Made by a program: the position numbers and the translations under genes
Source of the DNA: an uncultured Alistipes sp.
Lineage (GTDB): Bacteria; Bacteroidota; Bacteroidia; Bacteroidales; Rikenellaceae
DNA length: 64,000 nt
Direction of reading: 5' to 3'
Assembly: GCA_947573795.1 (NCBI GenBank)
Contig: CANPHE010000007.1
Span: 1 to 64,000 of the forward strand
The notes under the pieces: model-generated
Told to the model about the DNA's origin: nothing
Database searches by the model: none
What the model saw: only the letters and a program-made list of their open reading frames with translations
Part shown: positions 42,803 through 52,281 of the stretch, piece by piece
How positions within the stretch are numbered: the stretch's first letter is position 1
How the letters are laid out: the number at the start of each line of letters is the position of its first letter

Positions 42803-44698
42803 TCAGAAATTGAGTTTGACGCCCACCGTGCAGTTGGCCCCGTACTCGGGATACCAGGGGTATTCGTAGAGCCTGCGGTCGAGCAGATTGCGGCCCTCGG
42901 CGAAGATCGCCACCCGCGACGAAATCCGCCAGTCGAACACCGCCCGCAGATCGATGGCGAAAGGCGCGACGAAGGGGGCCGCGGTTTCAGCTTCGAATAT
43001 ATCGCCATATAGAGTCGTCCACTTCCGCTCGCTCTGCATCCGCGCTTCGACGCCGAACGACACTTTGCGCCCCCGGTAATGCACTCCGAAGTCACACGTG
43101 AAGTTCGGCTCACCCGATTCGAGCCGCTCCTGTGCATGATCCGAGATATTCTGCTTCGCATCGTTGTAAGAGTAGCCGTGAATGCCGAGCGAAAGCGTCA
43201 GTTCACTCACCGGGCGGTAAGCGACCTCTCCGCCGAATGACAGCACCGTTTGCCGGTCCTGAATCAAACCCGGCATACCGAACAGATATTCCAGGTAAAT
43301 ACCGTCTTCTGTCCGCGCCGCACGGTACTTGGCGCCGCAGTCGATCCAATACAGGTGGTGATCGCGGATCGAAAAACCGACATAGGCCCGATAGTCGAAC
43401 TTCCCGTGCCCCAAGGTTCCGCCGATACCCGCACGGCCGTTGTAATCCACCGAACTGCGTTCGGGCCGGAGAAAAGAGTTCCCCGAAGCATTCAGCCACG
43501 AATCCGTATAGGGGTTCAGACGCGAGATCGAACCGAAGCTGTTCGGCCGGATGTCGCCGTCCACCTCGACGAAAGGTTGCAAGGCATCCGTACCCAGATC
43601 GAAATTCAAACGGGCGAAAGGAAGCACGTAATTGTCCTTCGTTGCATTGACTTCGGGCACCGGATCGGGCTCTTCGATCGACTCCCACAGCATCCAGGGG
43701 ATACATTCGATCCGGTCGTGATAATAGTCCGCACCGACCTCGAGGCGCACGACTCCACCCCGCAAACCGTAACGGAGTCCGACATGCAACAGTTCCTCCC
43801 AATCGCCATCCAACGCCTTGCGCCCCATCGTGCGATCCCAGCCGGCACTTGCCGAGAAGCGGCTGCGGCCCCAGCCGCGGGCGATACGCCCCGAAGCGCC
43901 GAACGACCATTCGCGCATCGTCCGCCCGTCCTCACGACGGGCCTCGTCCGAAATGCCATACTGGTATCTATAATTCATATTTTCATCCCCGAAGTCCATT
44001 CCGGAATGCCCGTGGAAAAGATTTCCGTGCGCCTCCACCTCGAAATTCGTACGGCTCAGGTCTTGGAAATCGTCACCCACACGCACCCGAAGCGACAGAT
44101 CGCCGTAGTCGATCGGCGAGTCGGGAACATCCAGAATCCCCTTGGTAGGTGCCTCTTTTCCCAATCCGTAGCGATGATACAACCGGTTTTCGTAGGAGAG
44201 TTCGCCCTCGAGCGTATGACGGCCGAGGTATTTGCCCGCCGCGGCACCGAGGCGGTTGGTCATGCGCGTCGAATTGTTCTTCACACCCAGCTCGTTGCGA
44301 ATGTCGGCATAGCGCCCCTCGTGGTTGACATAGCCCACGACATAGCCCGTCGAGGGGTTTTGCGACGAAGCGTAGAAATCCAGCACCGAATTGAGCGGGT
44401 AACCTGCTCCGACCTTCAGGTAGAAGGGCAGCGGGCGGTTGAACTCCCAGTAGGTCACCGTCGCGGGACGGATCGGCCGCGTGGCGAGCGTCGTGCGCAG
44501 CGACAGCGGCGTGACGGTATAATCGATATCGGGCCGCAACTTCACCGTATCGGTCATGTCGGGCGCGATGGCGAGTTTCGCGGCGCTCTCCACGCTCGGG
44601 ACGTAGGCTTTGGTCACCTCGACCTGTTTTTCGACCTGTGCCGCGGCACCCCACGGCAGCGCCGCCAGCAGTGCGGCGGCAAACAGCAGTTTCTTCAT
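42803..44698 (-). CDS. TonB-receptor-like outer-membrane barrel without plug
   Basis: 631 aa. Signal peptide (LLFAAALLAALPWGAAAQ), a short proline-rich periplasmic start (EVTKAYVPSVESAAKLA), then a barrel of about 22 strands with the last residues VGVKLNF. No plug domain is evident, so it is not a classical TonB-dependent receptor. It starts at ATG 44698 just after the TPR gene and shares its promoter; the two proteins probably act together at the outer membrane. Confidence 0.82.
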   Translation of the reverse strand: MKKLLFAAALLAALPWGAAAQVEKQVEVTKAYVPSVESAAKLAIAPDMTDTVKLRPDIDYTVTPLSLRTTLATRPIRPATVTYWEFNRPLPFYLKVGAGYPLNSVLDFYASSQNPSTGYVVGYVNHEGRYADIRNELGVKNNSTRMTNRLGAAAGKYLGRHTLEGELSYENRLYHRYGLGKEAPTKGILDVPDSPIDYGDLSLRVRVGDDFQDLSRTNFEVEAHGNLFHGHSGMDFGDENMNYRYQYGISDEARREDGRTMREWSFGASGRIARGWGRSRFSASAGWDRTMGRKALDGDWEELLHVGLRYGLRGGVVRLEVGADYYHDRIECIPWMLWESIEEPDPVPEVNATKDNYVLPFARLNFDLGTDALQPFVEVDGDIRPNSFGSISRLNPYTDSWLNASGNSFLRPERSSVDYNGRAGIGGTLGHGKFDYRAYVGFSIRDHHLYWIDCGAKYRAARTEDGIYLEYLFGMPGLIQDRQTVLSFGGEVAYRPVSELTLSLGIHGYSYNDAKQNISDHAQERLESGEPNFTCDFGVHYRGRKVSFGVEARMQSERKWTTLYGDIFEAETAAPFVAPFAIDLRAVFDWRISSRVAIFAEGRNLLDRRLYEYPWYPEYGANCTVGVKLNF

Positions 44699-44700
44699 CG

Positions 44701-47691
44701 TCAATTGAGTTTGCTGATTCGCGCTTTCGCCTCGTCCACGATGCCGTCGTCGGCAGGCGAATAACCGTCGGCGACACTCTGATAGGTTGCACGGGCCTGG
44801 AACGTATCGCCCTTGCTTACATAGACGTCGCCCAACAGCAGGAACGCCTTGGCGAGCCAGTAGGCTTGCGGTTCGCGCTCGGAGTAGGCGAAGACGGCCG
44901 CTTCGGCGCCATCGGCATCCCCCGCAGCGAAAATATCCTCGATCAGGCGGAAAGCGGCTTCGGAACCCTCCTTCGTGCGGACCTCCGCAGCAAGCTCCTT
45001 ATAATATCGGGCGGCTTCGGCCCGCTGCCCGCTTTCGCGCAACTGCGTGGCCCGGGCATATTTCGCCTCTCGCAAGGCCGTGGTTCCGGCCTCGGGCTGC
45101 GCACAAACGTCGTCCGTCATGGCGGCGATCTTCGCGGCATCTCCTCCCGCGATCGTCGCCCGGACATATCCCGTCATCGCCTCCTCACGCCCCGAGCGGG
45201 TCGATGCCACGTCGTAGAGACGACGGTAAGCCGCAGCCGCCTCGTCGTAGCGGGCATCCTCGAAGGTCATCGGCGCGAATTTTTCGAGCACCCGCACCGT
45301 ATATTGGTTGTTCTCCAGGGCGGCCAGCTCGCCGAGCGCCCCGAGGGCCCCGGCACGGTCGCCCTGACGCAGATAACAATCGCTCAGGTAGTAAAGCGCA
45401 TCGGTCAGGTAATACCCCTTCGGGTAACTCTTCACGTAGCTGCGCAGCGACTTCGCCGCCGGTTCGACCGATCCGTCGAGGTAGAGCTTGCGCGCAGCGG
45501 CAAACGACAACGAGTCGCGCATCACCGCCGTGAGGTCACCCTCCAGACCGCTGCGCGACGCATAAGCGAAATAGCCGTCGGCATCGCCGTCCGAGAGGTA
45601 GATTTCCCGAATGCCCTGCATCGCCTCCTTCGCTTCGGCGGAGCGCGGCGAGGATTTCACTGCCCGGTCGTAATACTCCAGCGACTTCTGTTTGTCGCCC
45701 AGGTTCAGATACGCGAGTCCCAGATCGGCGAATGCCTGCGTGCGGCGTGCCGAGGCGGGATAATCCGCTACGAAGCGCTCCAACTGACGGGCCCCGTCGG
45801 CATAACGCTCCTGGGCGATGAAGCTGCGGCCCAGTTCGTAGGAGGCTTCGTCCACGTAGTCGCCGCGACCATCCGAAAGGATCTGTCGAAGCGCCTGCTG
45901 CTTCTCGGAAGTGCGGCCCAGAATACCCAGCGTGACGGCCCGCTTGTAGCGTGCATAGTGCATTTCGGGAGTCGCCAGACCGATCGTCCGGTCATATTCG
46001 GCAATCGCCGCCTCGAACTTCCGTTCGGAATAGCGTACGTCGCCTAAGCGGTTGCAGGCATCGGCCCGGTAGCTGTCGCGGGGACCGTATGCCGCCAGAA
46101 AGCGCGAGAAAGCGTTTCCGGCCTGCGTCATGTCCTGACGCACGAACGAACAGTAACCCAGGTTGTAGAGCGCCAACGCATACTCCCGCTCGCTGCGCGG
46201 AGCACGCTTGAGGTAGGCGTTGTACTTGGCGGCAGCGACCGTATGGTCGCCCTGCGCGAATGCGATTTCGCCCTGCCAAAAGTCGGCAAGCGCCGAATAT
46301 TTGGGACTGACGTTCACCGCGGCAGACTCCGCCAGGTAGCGCTGCGCGGCACGCAGATCGCCGGCACCGTAAGCCTCCAGCGCCCGGAAGTAGGCGATCT
46401 TCTGCAAAGCGGCACGGATCTCCGCGTCCTGCGTAGGCATCGACTTGATGGCGCGATAGGCAGCATCGTAGTCGTGGGAATTGTAGTAGGCGGCGATCAG
46501 CAGCGTGCGGGCCTCGGGCGTACGCGGCGAAGCGGGATAACGCGTGACGTAGCGCGTCAGCAGGTTGATCGCACCGTTGAAGGCACCTCCCCCGAGTTCG
46601 TATTGCAGCTTGGCGTAGTTGAACAGCGCGTCTTCGGCGATCGCAGCATCGAGCGTATCGTCCGTAGCCATGGCGAAGGCTTGCATCGCCCCCTGCTTGT
46701 CGCCCGTACGCAGGCAGCAGTCGGCCAGGTGATAGGAGGCGTTCTGCGTCATGGCATCATCGGCGCCGCACGCCTTGCGCAGCCACTCCGCCGCTTCGGC
46801 GTAGCGGGCCGTGCGGTAGAGCGAGAAACCTTTCAGGTAGCAGCTTTCGCGGTCCGAACCGACCTCCGTCGTCGCGATAGCATCGAGGCGCCCGAGGTGT
46901 TCGAGCGTACGGTTGTAATCGTCGAGGTGGAACCACGATTCGGCGATGACCCGTTCGATCTCCGCACGACGCTCGGGCACGGCCTTATCGGCCAGCGCCT
47001 CGCCGTTTTCGACGACATAGCGGTAGTTGCCCTCGCGGAACTCGATCTGAAGCAGGTAGTAAGGCACCAGCCGCTTGTAGGCGTCGCTCTGCAACAACGA
47101 CGAAAAGCCCTGCTTCGCGACACCGTAGCGTTCCTCGGCGTAATCGATGTAGGAGCGATAGTAGCGTGCATGATCGGCATACTCGCTGTCGTCGGGCACC
47201 CGCTCGAAACAGGCATAGGCCTCGCGGTAATTGCCGTCCAAAAACTCGACATAGCCCATCCGCACGTCGTACTGCTCCCGGCGCCGGGCACTCAACGAGC
47301 GATAGTCGGTTTTCGTGAAGTATTCGCGCGCCCGCTCGCGGTTCCCCGCTGCGCAGTAGAACGAACCGAGCGAGAACCGCACGTCGTTGGTATAAATCGA
47401 GCCGGGATAACGCTGCTCGAATTCGCGCAGAGCCCCTTCGGCATCGGCGCTTCCCAACTCCACGGCGCAAGCCGCCAGGTAGAAATCCGTTTCCTGCACG
47501 GCGCTCCGCTCGGCAGGCGTCAATGCCTTCCGGGCTTCGAGAAATTCGTGGCGCGCATCGCTCCAGCGTCCCAGGTCGAATAACTCCCGGCCGCGCCGGA
47601 TCGCACCGTCGGCTCCGGGCACTGCGGCCCGCAGTCCGCCGCTACCTGCCGCTACGAGCGCGACAAGCAGCCAAATCCGTATTTTCCGCAT
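44701..47691 (-). CDS. Periplasmic tetratricopeptide-repeat protein (996 aa)
   Basis: Signal peptide (WLLVALVAAGSGGLRA) and about 20 TPR-like repeats along the whole chain, for example RELFDLGRWSDARHEFLEA, SLEYYDRAVKSSPRSAEA and EAAFRLIEDIFAAGDADGAE. Large TPR proteins of this type are common beside outer-membrane barrels in Bacteroidales and act as protein scaffolds. Start at ATG 47691, 24 nt after the predicted start of the family A promoter; the track start is a TTG in that promoter. Confidence 0.88.
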   Translation of the reverse strand: MRKIRIWLLVALVAAGSGGLRAAVPGADGAIRRGRELFDLGRWSDARHEFLEARKALTPAERSAVQETDFYLAACAVELGSADAEGALREFEQRYPGSIYTNDVRFSLGSFYCAAGNRERAREYFTKTDYRSLSARRREQYDVRMGYVEFLDGNYREAYACFERVPDDSEYADHARYYRSYIDYAEERYGVAKQGFSSLLQSDAYKRLVPYYLLQIEFREGNYRYVVENGEALADKAVPERRAEIERVIAESWFHLDDYNRTLEHLGRLDAIATTEVGSDRESCYLKGFSLYRTARYAEAAEWLRKACGADDAMTQNASYHLADCCLRTGDKQGAMQAFAMATDDTLDAAIAEDALFNYAKLQYELGGGAFNGAINLLTRYVTRYPASPRTPEARTLLIAAYYNSHDYDAAYRAIKSMPTQDAEIRAALQKIAYFRALEAYGAGDLRAAQRYLAESAAVNVSPKYSALADFWQGEIAFAQGDHTVAAAKYNAYLKRAPRSEREYALALYNLGYCSFVRQDMTQAGNAFSRFLAAYGPRDSYRADACNRLGDVRYSERKFEAAIAEYDRTIGLATPEMHYARYKRAVTLGILGRTSEKQQALRQILSDGRGDYVDEASYELGRSFIAQERYADGARQLERFVADYPASARRTQAFADLGLAYLNLGDKQKSLEYYDRAVKSSPRSAEAKEAMQGIREIYLSDGDADGYFAYASRSGLEGDLTAVMRDSLSFAAARKLYLDGSVEPAAKSLRSYVKSYPKGYYLTDALYYLSDCYLRQGDRAGALGALGELAALENNQYTVRVLEKFAPMTFEDARYDEAAAAYRRLYDVASTRSGREEAMTGYVRATIAGGDAAKIAAMTDDVCAQPEAGTTALREAKYARATQLRESGQRAEAARYYKELAAEVRTKEGSEAAFRLIEDIFAAGDADGAEAAVFAYSEREPQAYWLAKAFLLLGDVYVSKGDTFQARATYQSVADGYSPADDGIVDEAKARISKLN

Positions 47692-47718
47692 ACTGAAAAT
47701 ATTCTTAGGTAGTGGAGT

Positions 47719-47866
47719 CAAAGATACGAATAAGCGAGTGCAATGGCAAATTTATTTGAACATTGCCGAGCGAAAGTACCTTCGGCGAAGCCAAAGATAC
47801 GAATAAGCCGCGCGCAAAACCAAAGTTGTTCACTTTTTGCCGAGCGAGAGCACCTAAATCGAAGTC
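47719..47866 (-). repeat. Two tandem family A promoter repeats upstream of the TPR-barrel operon
   Basis: Minus strand. Inner unit: TTTG-N20-TATCTTTG at 47719-47750. Outer unit: TTTG-N21-TATCTTTG at 47792-47824. Both carry GGCTTATTCG or CGCTTATTCG before the -7 box, and share AGTACCTTCGG and GCTCGGCAA segments with the other copies. Nothing else is seen in 47.7-47.94 kb. Confidence 0.85.
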
Positions 47867-47937
47867 GAAGATACCCGTTTCAGCCGTCTTTTGCAACTTC
47901 GGGGCCGCAGCCGTCGCAGTGCGTCGCGAAATCCGGT

Positions 47938-48951
47938 CTATTTGATCTTGCGACGGTTGAGTTCCGCGCTGTATGCGCGCGCATTGGCGTTGTGTTCGGC
48001 GAGCGTACGGGCGAAATTGTGGTATCCGTCGAACGTGGGCCGAGCGCAGAAGAAGATATAGTCGTGGCGTTCGAAGTCGAGCACGGCATCGATCGCGTTG
48101 CGTCCGGGCATGCAGATCGGCGAGGGCGGAAGCCCCTTATTCACGTAGGTATTGTAGGGCGAAGGGGTCTTCAGGTGGCGGTAGAGGATGCGGCGCAGCC
48201 CGAAGTCCTGCATGGCGTATTTCACCGTCGGATCGGCTTGCAGGGGGATGCCCTTGCGCAGCCGGTTGATGTAGACGCCTGCGATGCGGGGCATTTCGTC
48301 CGTCTTGCGCGTCTCCTCGTAGACGATCGACGCCAGGGTCATCACCTCCAGGCGGCTCAGACCGCTGCGCTTGCGCTTGGCATCCCGTTCCTCGGCCCAG
48401 AAACGGTCGTATTCGCGTTTCATGCGGTGAACCATCTCCTCGGGCGATACGGTCCAGTAGAATTCGTAGGTGTCGGGGATGAACATCGAGAAGAGCGTTA
48501 CGCTGTCGAACCCTACGGCGCGGGCCAGCGAATCCGAAGTCAGTGCCCGCAGGATCGCCGTGGAGTCGGCATCGATCTGGCGGGCCAGTTTCCCGGCCAG
48601 CTGCGTCGGTATGCGCACGTTGTTGATCGTCACGCGCACGGGAGTCTGCAATCCCAGTTTCAGCATCCGCGCGATCTCGATCACGTTCATGCCGGGGCGC
48701 AGGAGGTAGTGTCCGGGTTTATAGGTCGTCGGAAGATCGATCCGCTCGGCATAAAGGTCGAACGCCGCACGGTGCCGGATGTGGGGCATGAGCGAATCGG
48801 TCAGCCGGGCGTAGTCCGACTTCGACGAGACGTAGAGTTCGAACTCCTCCGGTACGGCATCGCCCTTGAACTGTACGAAACCTGCGACGAAAGCTGCAAC
48901 CATTGCGGCGAGGAGTGTGGCCGCAAGATAAAAGATCCTTTTTCTGCGCAT
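47938..48951 (-). CDS. mltG: Endolytic murein transglycosylase MltG (YceG)
   Basis: 337 aa. One N-terminal transmembrane helix (FYLAATLLAAMVAAFVAGF), a LysM-like segment, and the YceG domain with the catalytic Glu in LASIVYEETRKTDEMPRIAGV, then LQADPTVKYAM and TPSPYNTYVNKGLPPSPIC. It cuts nascent peptidoglycan strands to end glycan polymerisation. The leader is about 138 nt and carries a family B repeat. Confidence 0.96.
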   Translation of the reverse strand: MRRKRIFYLAATLLAAMVAAFVAGFVQFKGDAVPEEFELYVSSKSDYARLTDSLMPHIRHRAAFDLYAERIDLPTTYKPGHYLLRPGMNVIEIARMLKLGLQTPVRVTINNVRIPTQLAGKLARQIDADSTAILRALTSDSLARAVGFDSVTLFSMFIPDTYEFYWTVSPEEMVHRMKREYDRFWAEERDAKRKRSGLSRLEVMTLASIVYEETRKTDEMPRIAGVYINRLRKGIPLQADPTVKYAMQDFGLRRILYRHLKTPSPYNTYVNKGLPPSPICMPGRNAIDAVLDFERHDYIFFCARPTFDGYHNFARTLAEHNANARAYSAELNRRKIK

Positions 48952-48984
48952 TGCGAAACGGTTTTGGAAGTCCTATACGATCGA

Positions 48985-49050
48985 AAAACGGCGACTTGCG
49001 GGCCTTTGCCGGCGAAGGCTGCGGCTCGCACGGCTCCTCGGAACCGAATC
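48985..49050. repeat. Family B repeat copy in the mltG leader
   Basis: Shares CGAAGGCTGCGGC and TCGCACGGCTC with the copies near 16.8 and 19.2 kb. Confidence 0.5.
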
Positions 49051-49088
49051 GGCGCGATTTCGAAATCGTAGATAATTTCCGATTTTTT

Positions 49089-49119
49089 TTTGCAAAGATA
49101 TAAAAAAATTCTACCTTTG
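49089..49119. promoter_or_regulatory. Overlapping divergent promoters of mltG and ffs
   Basis: Plus strand TTTG-N19-TACCTTTG (49089-49119) for the SRP RNA. The minus-strand -7 box TATCTTTG for mltG (49093-49100) lies inside the plus-strand spacer, so the two polymerases should exclude each other. Confidence 0.75.
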
Positions 49120-49122
49120 TGC

Positions 49123-49226
49123 CTGGGTGAGTCTTATACGACCAGCTCCTGCAGAATCCCCCAGGCGAGGAATCGAGCAAGGGTATGCGGTCGTAGCGGT
49201 GCGATATAATCAGCTCACCCTTTTTT
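49123..49226 (+). ncRNA. ffs: Signal recognition particle RNA (4.5S, small bacterial type)
   Basis: Long irregular hairpin: GGGTGAG pairs with CTCACCC at the base and ACGACC with GGTCGT further in. The apex CAGG-CGA-GGAA-TCG-AGCA is the conserved SRP domain IV with its GGAA tetraloop and asymmetric bulge. It ends in a run of six T. About 104 nt, the size of Bacteroidetes SRP RNA. It acts with Ffh in co-translational membrane targeting. Confidence 0.93.
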
Positions 49227-49234
49227 CGTGCCCT

Positions 49235-49270
49235 GCCGCAAACGGAGTTCCACCCGTTTGCGGCTTTTTT
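49235..49270 (+). terminator. Strong terminator after ffs
   Basis: GCCGCAAACGG, 8-nt loop, CCGTTTGCGGC and six T. Confidence 0.93.
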
Positions 49271-49495
49271 ATATAATACAACTTTTCACCGGTTTATCGC
49301 TCGTTAACGCACTGTTTACAAATCTGCCCCCCCCCGCCTCAGGCAGTAAGGACTTAAATTCGGTTTAGTGTGTATGCAGTTGTCTTTTTTATTTCCTCTG
49401 CGGCACTCGGCCGATTCGTGCAGACAGATTCCTGGCATTCGATTTGGAACGCGTATGGAAAACTCCGATAACGGATCAACCTAAATAACGCTTCT
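49271..49495. promoter_or_regulatory. Upstream region of the nuclease locus with a C9 tract
   Basis: Holds nine C at 49327-49335. A weak -7 candidate TAAATTCG (49355-49362) would place the C tract exactly in the -33 region. No consensus promoter was found, so the locus may use an ECF-type sigma factor. Confidence 0.4.
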
Positions 49496-52279
49496 ATGAA
49501 AAAAACGAATCTTTGGAACCGGTTTTCCACCGCAGTGTTGGCTTTCGCCGCTCTGGCGCTCGGAGCCTGCGTGGACGATGATGAAGACAAGGGCATGCCC
49601 CGCCTGGAGGTGTCGCCCGAAACGCTCGTATTTGCCGCGGACGGTACGCCGCAGGGACCCGGAGCCTTCACGGTGCGTAGCAATCGCCCCTGGACGCTCG
49701 AAATCGCCGAAGGCGGCGATTGGGTGACCCCCTCGGTAAAGCAGGGCGACGGCAACGGCAAAGTCGAATTCACGGTCCCGGCCAGCAACACGGGACGTAT
49801 CGCCAAACTGACATTCTCGTTGCGAAATGCTTACGGAGCCTACCTCACGCGCGAGGTGACGATCGAACAGGGCCAGGCGCCGCGTGCCGGGGAGGTCAGC
49901 GCACTGGTGGCCTATATCAAAAATACCTGGCCGTCGCTCGAAAGCGGGACCGAGGAGCTCAACTATGCGAAAAGCTCGATTCCGGCCGTGATTCTGGCCA
50001 ATAACGAGGGCGGCAACAACTTCGGCAAACTGTATGTGGGCGATAATATCACGCTGCCCAATTCGGCGATCATTCTTTACAGCACTTCGGAATTTACGCG
50101 CGAAAAAAGTGCGAATTACCCGGTCGGACGTAAAGTCATGCTCGACCTGTCGAATGCGAAGTACGCTCCCTACGGCAATCTGCGCGAGCTGAAAGACGTC
50201 GTAGTGACGCTGACCGAAGACGATCCCGTCGAGGTGGTCGTGCCGACGCTCTCCGCCGCGACGCTCAATTCGGGTGAATACCAGGGACAGTACGTGTGCG
50301 TCGCCAATCTGACGCCCCAGGCCGATTTCGTCGGCCAGCCGTGGGCCGAGGCGGCCAAACGCGTGGTGCGCTTCGAGGCTTCGGACGGCGCTACCGTGCA
50401 GAGTTATATGGCTACGGCGACCGATGCGCCCGCATTCGCCGGGATCACCATCGCCGACCGGACGGGTTCGCTTTACGGAACGGCCGAGCAGAACTATCGC
50501 AATATCCAGCTGATCCCGACGCGTGCGGAGGATGTCGCGGCATTCGTCGTGACGGGACCGTCGCTCGCGGTGAATCCGGCGGACGAGCTGATCCTCGCCT
50601 CCGAAAGCGGTGCTACGGCGCAGCTGGCCGTTACGGCCAATGTCGCCTGGCGTACGACCGTTACCGGCAGCGGTTTTACGATCGATCCTGCTACGGGCGA
50701 GAACGACGCTGCGATCGAGGTGACTGCGACGGCAGCCAATGAGACCTCCGCGTCCGTCGAGCTGGGAACCGTGACCTTCGAGGCCGACGGTATCGAGTCG
50801 GTGACGGTACGTATTCTTCAGGCCGCCCAGCCGAGCGCCCAGCCGAAAACGGTCGCCGAGTTCATGACCTTCGTGCGCGGATTGGCTCCCGAAGCCAATG
50901 CCGAAGCATCGTTGGCCGAATGGGCCGGACAGCGTGTCGAGGGATACATCGCAGCCAACAATGCGTACGGCAATCTCTATCAGATGATCTCCGTGGTCGA
51001 TAATACGGGTGCTCCCGGGTCGGGCGTGCTGTTGTCGGATGCCGCTTTCGAGACGGTGGCCGACTATCCGGTCGGTGCGCACGTGACCTGGACGGTCGGC
51101 AGCACGAGTACGGTCTACAACTCCTACGGACTCTACAAGATCAATCGCGTGGCGGTCGAAGTGGACAGTGCGGCGCCCGTCGCCATGAAGGTGCCGGCCA
51201 TTACGCTCGCGCAATTCCTTTCGAACGATTATATGGGTATGAACGTCACCGTTACCGGGTTGCGTTTCAAGGGCGAGGCCGGTGAAACGTGGTACGGCGG
51301 CACGGCGAACTATGCGACGCGTCTGTTCGCCGATGGAAATTCGGAACTTGCGGTACGTGTCTATAAGACCGTGCCCTGGGGCGGCGATATCATCTCTCCG
51401 CTTGCTGCGAATGCTTCGCTGACGGGTGTGGCCGAGATTTACGACGGCACGCCGCAGCTCTATCCCCAGTCGTCGGAGGATATCGCCGCTTTCCGGCTCG
51501 ACGCCTCCGTGCCTCTGATTACCGCCGTGGTTCCGACCTCGTTGTCGTGGGGAGCCGAGGAGACGACGGGCAAGCAGATAGCCGTTACGGTGGTCAATCT
51601 CGGGGCGCATACCCTGACGATCGATCCGGCCGCGATCGCGCCTTTCCGCGCTACGGTCGAGGGTACGACGATCACGGTGACACCCTCCGCAGCCAATACG
51701 AGTGCCGAGGATATCGTACGTACGCTCACGATTTCGGTGGCGGGCGGTAACAGCCGCGAGGTGACGCTCACGCAGTTCGCTGCGGGTTCGTCGGGCGATA
51801 CGAAGGGTGTCTATACGTCGATGTCGCAGTTCATTCCGACAGCCATCAGCACGACGGACCGTTACTATCCCTCCGCTTCGACGATCGACGGCAAGCCCGC
51901 TACGGGTTTCAAGCTCGGCACGAGCAGCCTTGCGGGTGTATTCACTTCGGCGCCGCTCGGTGCGGGCGTAGCCTCCGACCTGAAACTTTCGTTCTATGCG
52001 GTGGCATGGACCGGAAAGAGTGCTACGGTCTACGTGCGGGTGAACAACGGCGGAGCGGTCGAAGGTACGGCCCAGTGCGAGGTGCGAGGCAGCGCGGGCG
52101 CTACGGGTTCGGGCAATGATTTCACCTTCACGGATATCGGCGATTCCGACTATTATACGTTCCGCCTTACGGGTTTGACGCCGCAGTCTACCGTCACGAT
52201 CTCTACCTCTCCCGACTTTACGGCCGCTTCCGACCGTAATACGGGCCGGGCTATTCTTCTGGGCGTGCAACTCTACTGA
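49496..52279 (+). CDS. Surface lipoprotein with BACON and DUF5689-like domains
   Basis: 927 aa with lipobox LALGAC. BACON-type immunoglobulin-like domains at about residues 38-133, 345-447 and 695-765 (LEVSPETLVFAADGTPQGPG, PWTLEIAEGGDWV, WRTTVTGSGFTIDPATG). Two DUF5689-like, OB-fold-type domains at about 140-335 and 455-675 (AVILANNEGGNNFGKLYVGD; GYIAANNAYGNLYQMISVVD), and a beta-rich C-terminus. OB folds of this type go with secreted nucleases, suggesting surface binding of nucleic acid. First gene of the five-gene locus; nuclease gene 2 nt downstream. Confidence 0.8.
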   Translation: MKKTNLWNRFSTAVLAFAALALGACVDDDEDKGMPRLEVSPETLVFAADGTPQGPGAFTVRSNRPWTLEIAEGGDWVTPSVKQGDGNGKVEFTVPASNTGRIAKLTFSLRNAYGAYLTREVTIEQGQAPRAGEVSALVAYIKNTWPSLESGTEELNYAKSSIPAVILANNEGGNNFGKLYVGDNITLPNSAIILYSTSEFTREKSANYPVGRKVMLDLSNAKYAPYGNLRELKDVVVTLTEDDPVEVVVPTLSAATLNSGEYQGQYVCVANLTPQADFVGQPWAEAAKRVVRFEASDGATVQSYMATATDAPAFAGITIADRTGSLYGTAEQNYRNIQLIPTRAEDVAAFVVTGPSLAVNPADELILASESGATAQLAVTANVAWRTTVTGSGFTIDPATGENDAAIEVTATAANETSASVELGTVTFEADGIESVTVRILQAAQPSAQPKTVAEFMTFVRGLAPEANAEASLAEWAGQRVEGYIAANNAYGNLYQMISVVDNTGAPGSGVLLSDAAFETVADYPVGAHVTWTVGSTSTVYNSYGLYKINRVAVEVDSAAPVAMKVPAITLAQFLSNDYMGMNVTVTGLRFKGEAGETWYGGTANYATRLFADGNSELAVRVYKTVPWGGDIISPLAANASLTGVAEIYDGTPQLYPQSSEDIAAFRLDASVPLITAVVPTSLSWGAEETTGKQIAVTVVNLGAHTLTIDPAAIAPFRATVEGTTITVTPSAANTSAEDIVRTLTISVAGGNSREVTLTQFAAGSSGDTKGVYTSMSQFIPTAISTTDRYYPSASTIDGKPATGFKLGTSSLAGVFTSAPLGAGVASDLKLSFYAVAWTGKSATVYVRVNNGGAVEGTAQCEVRGSAGATGSGNDFTFTDIGDSDYYTFRLTGLTPQSTVTISTSPDFTAASDRNTGRAILLGVQLY

Positions 52280-52281
52280 TT

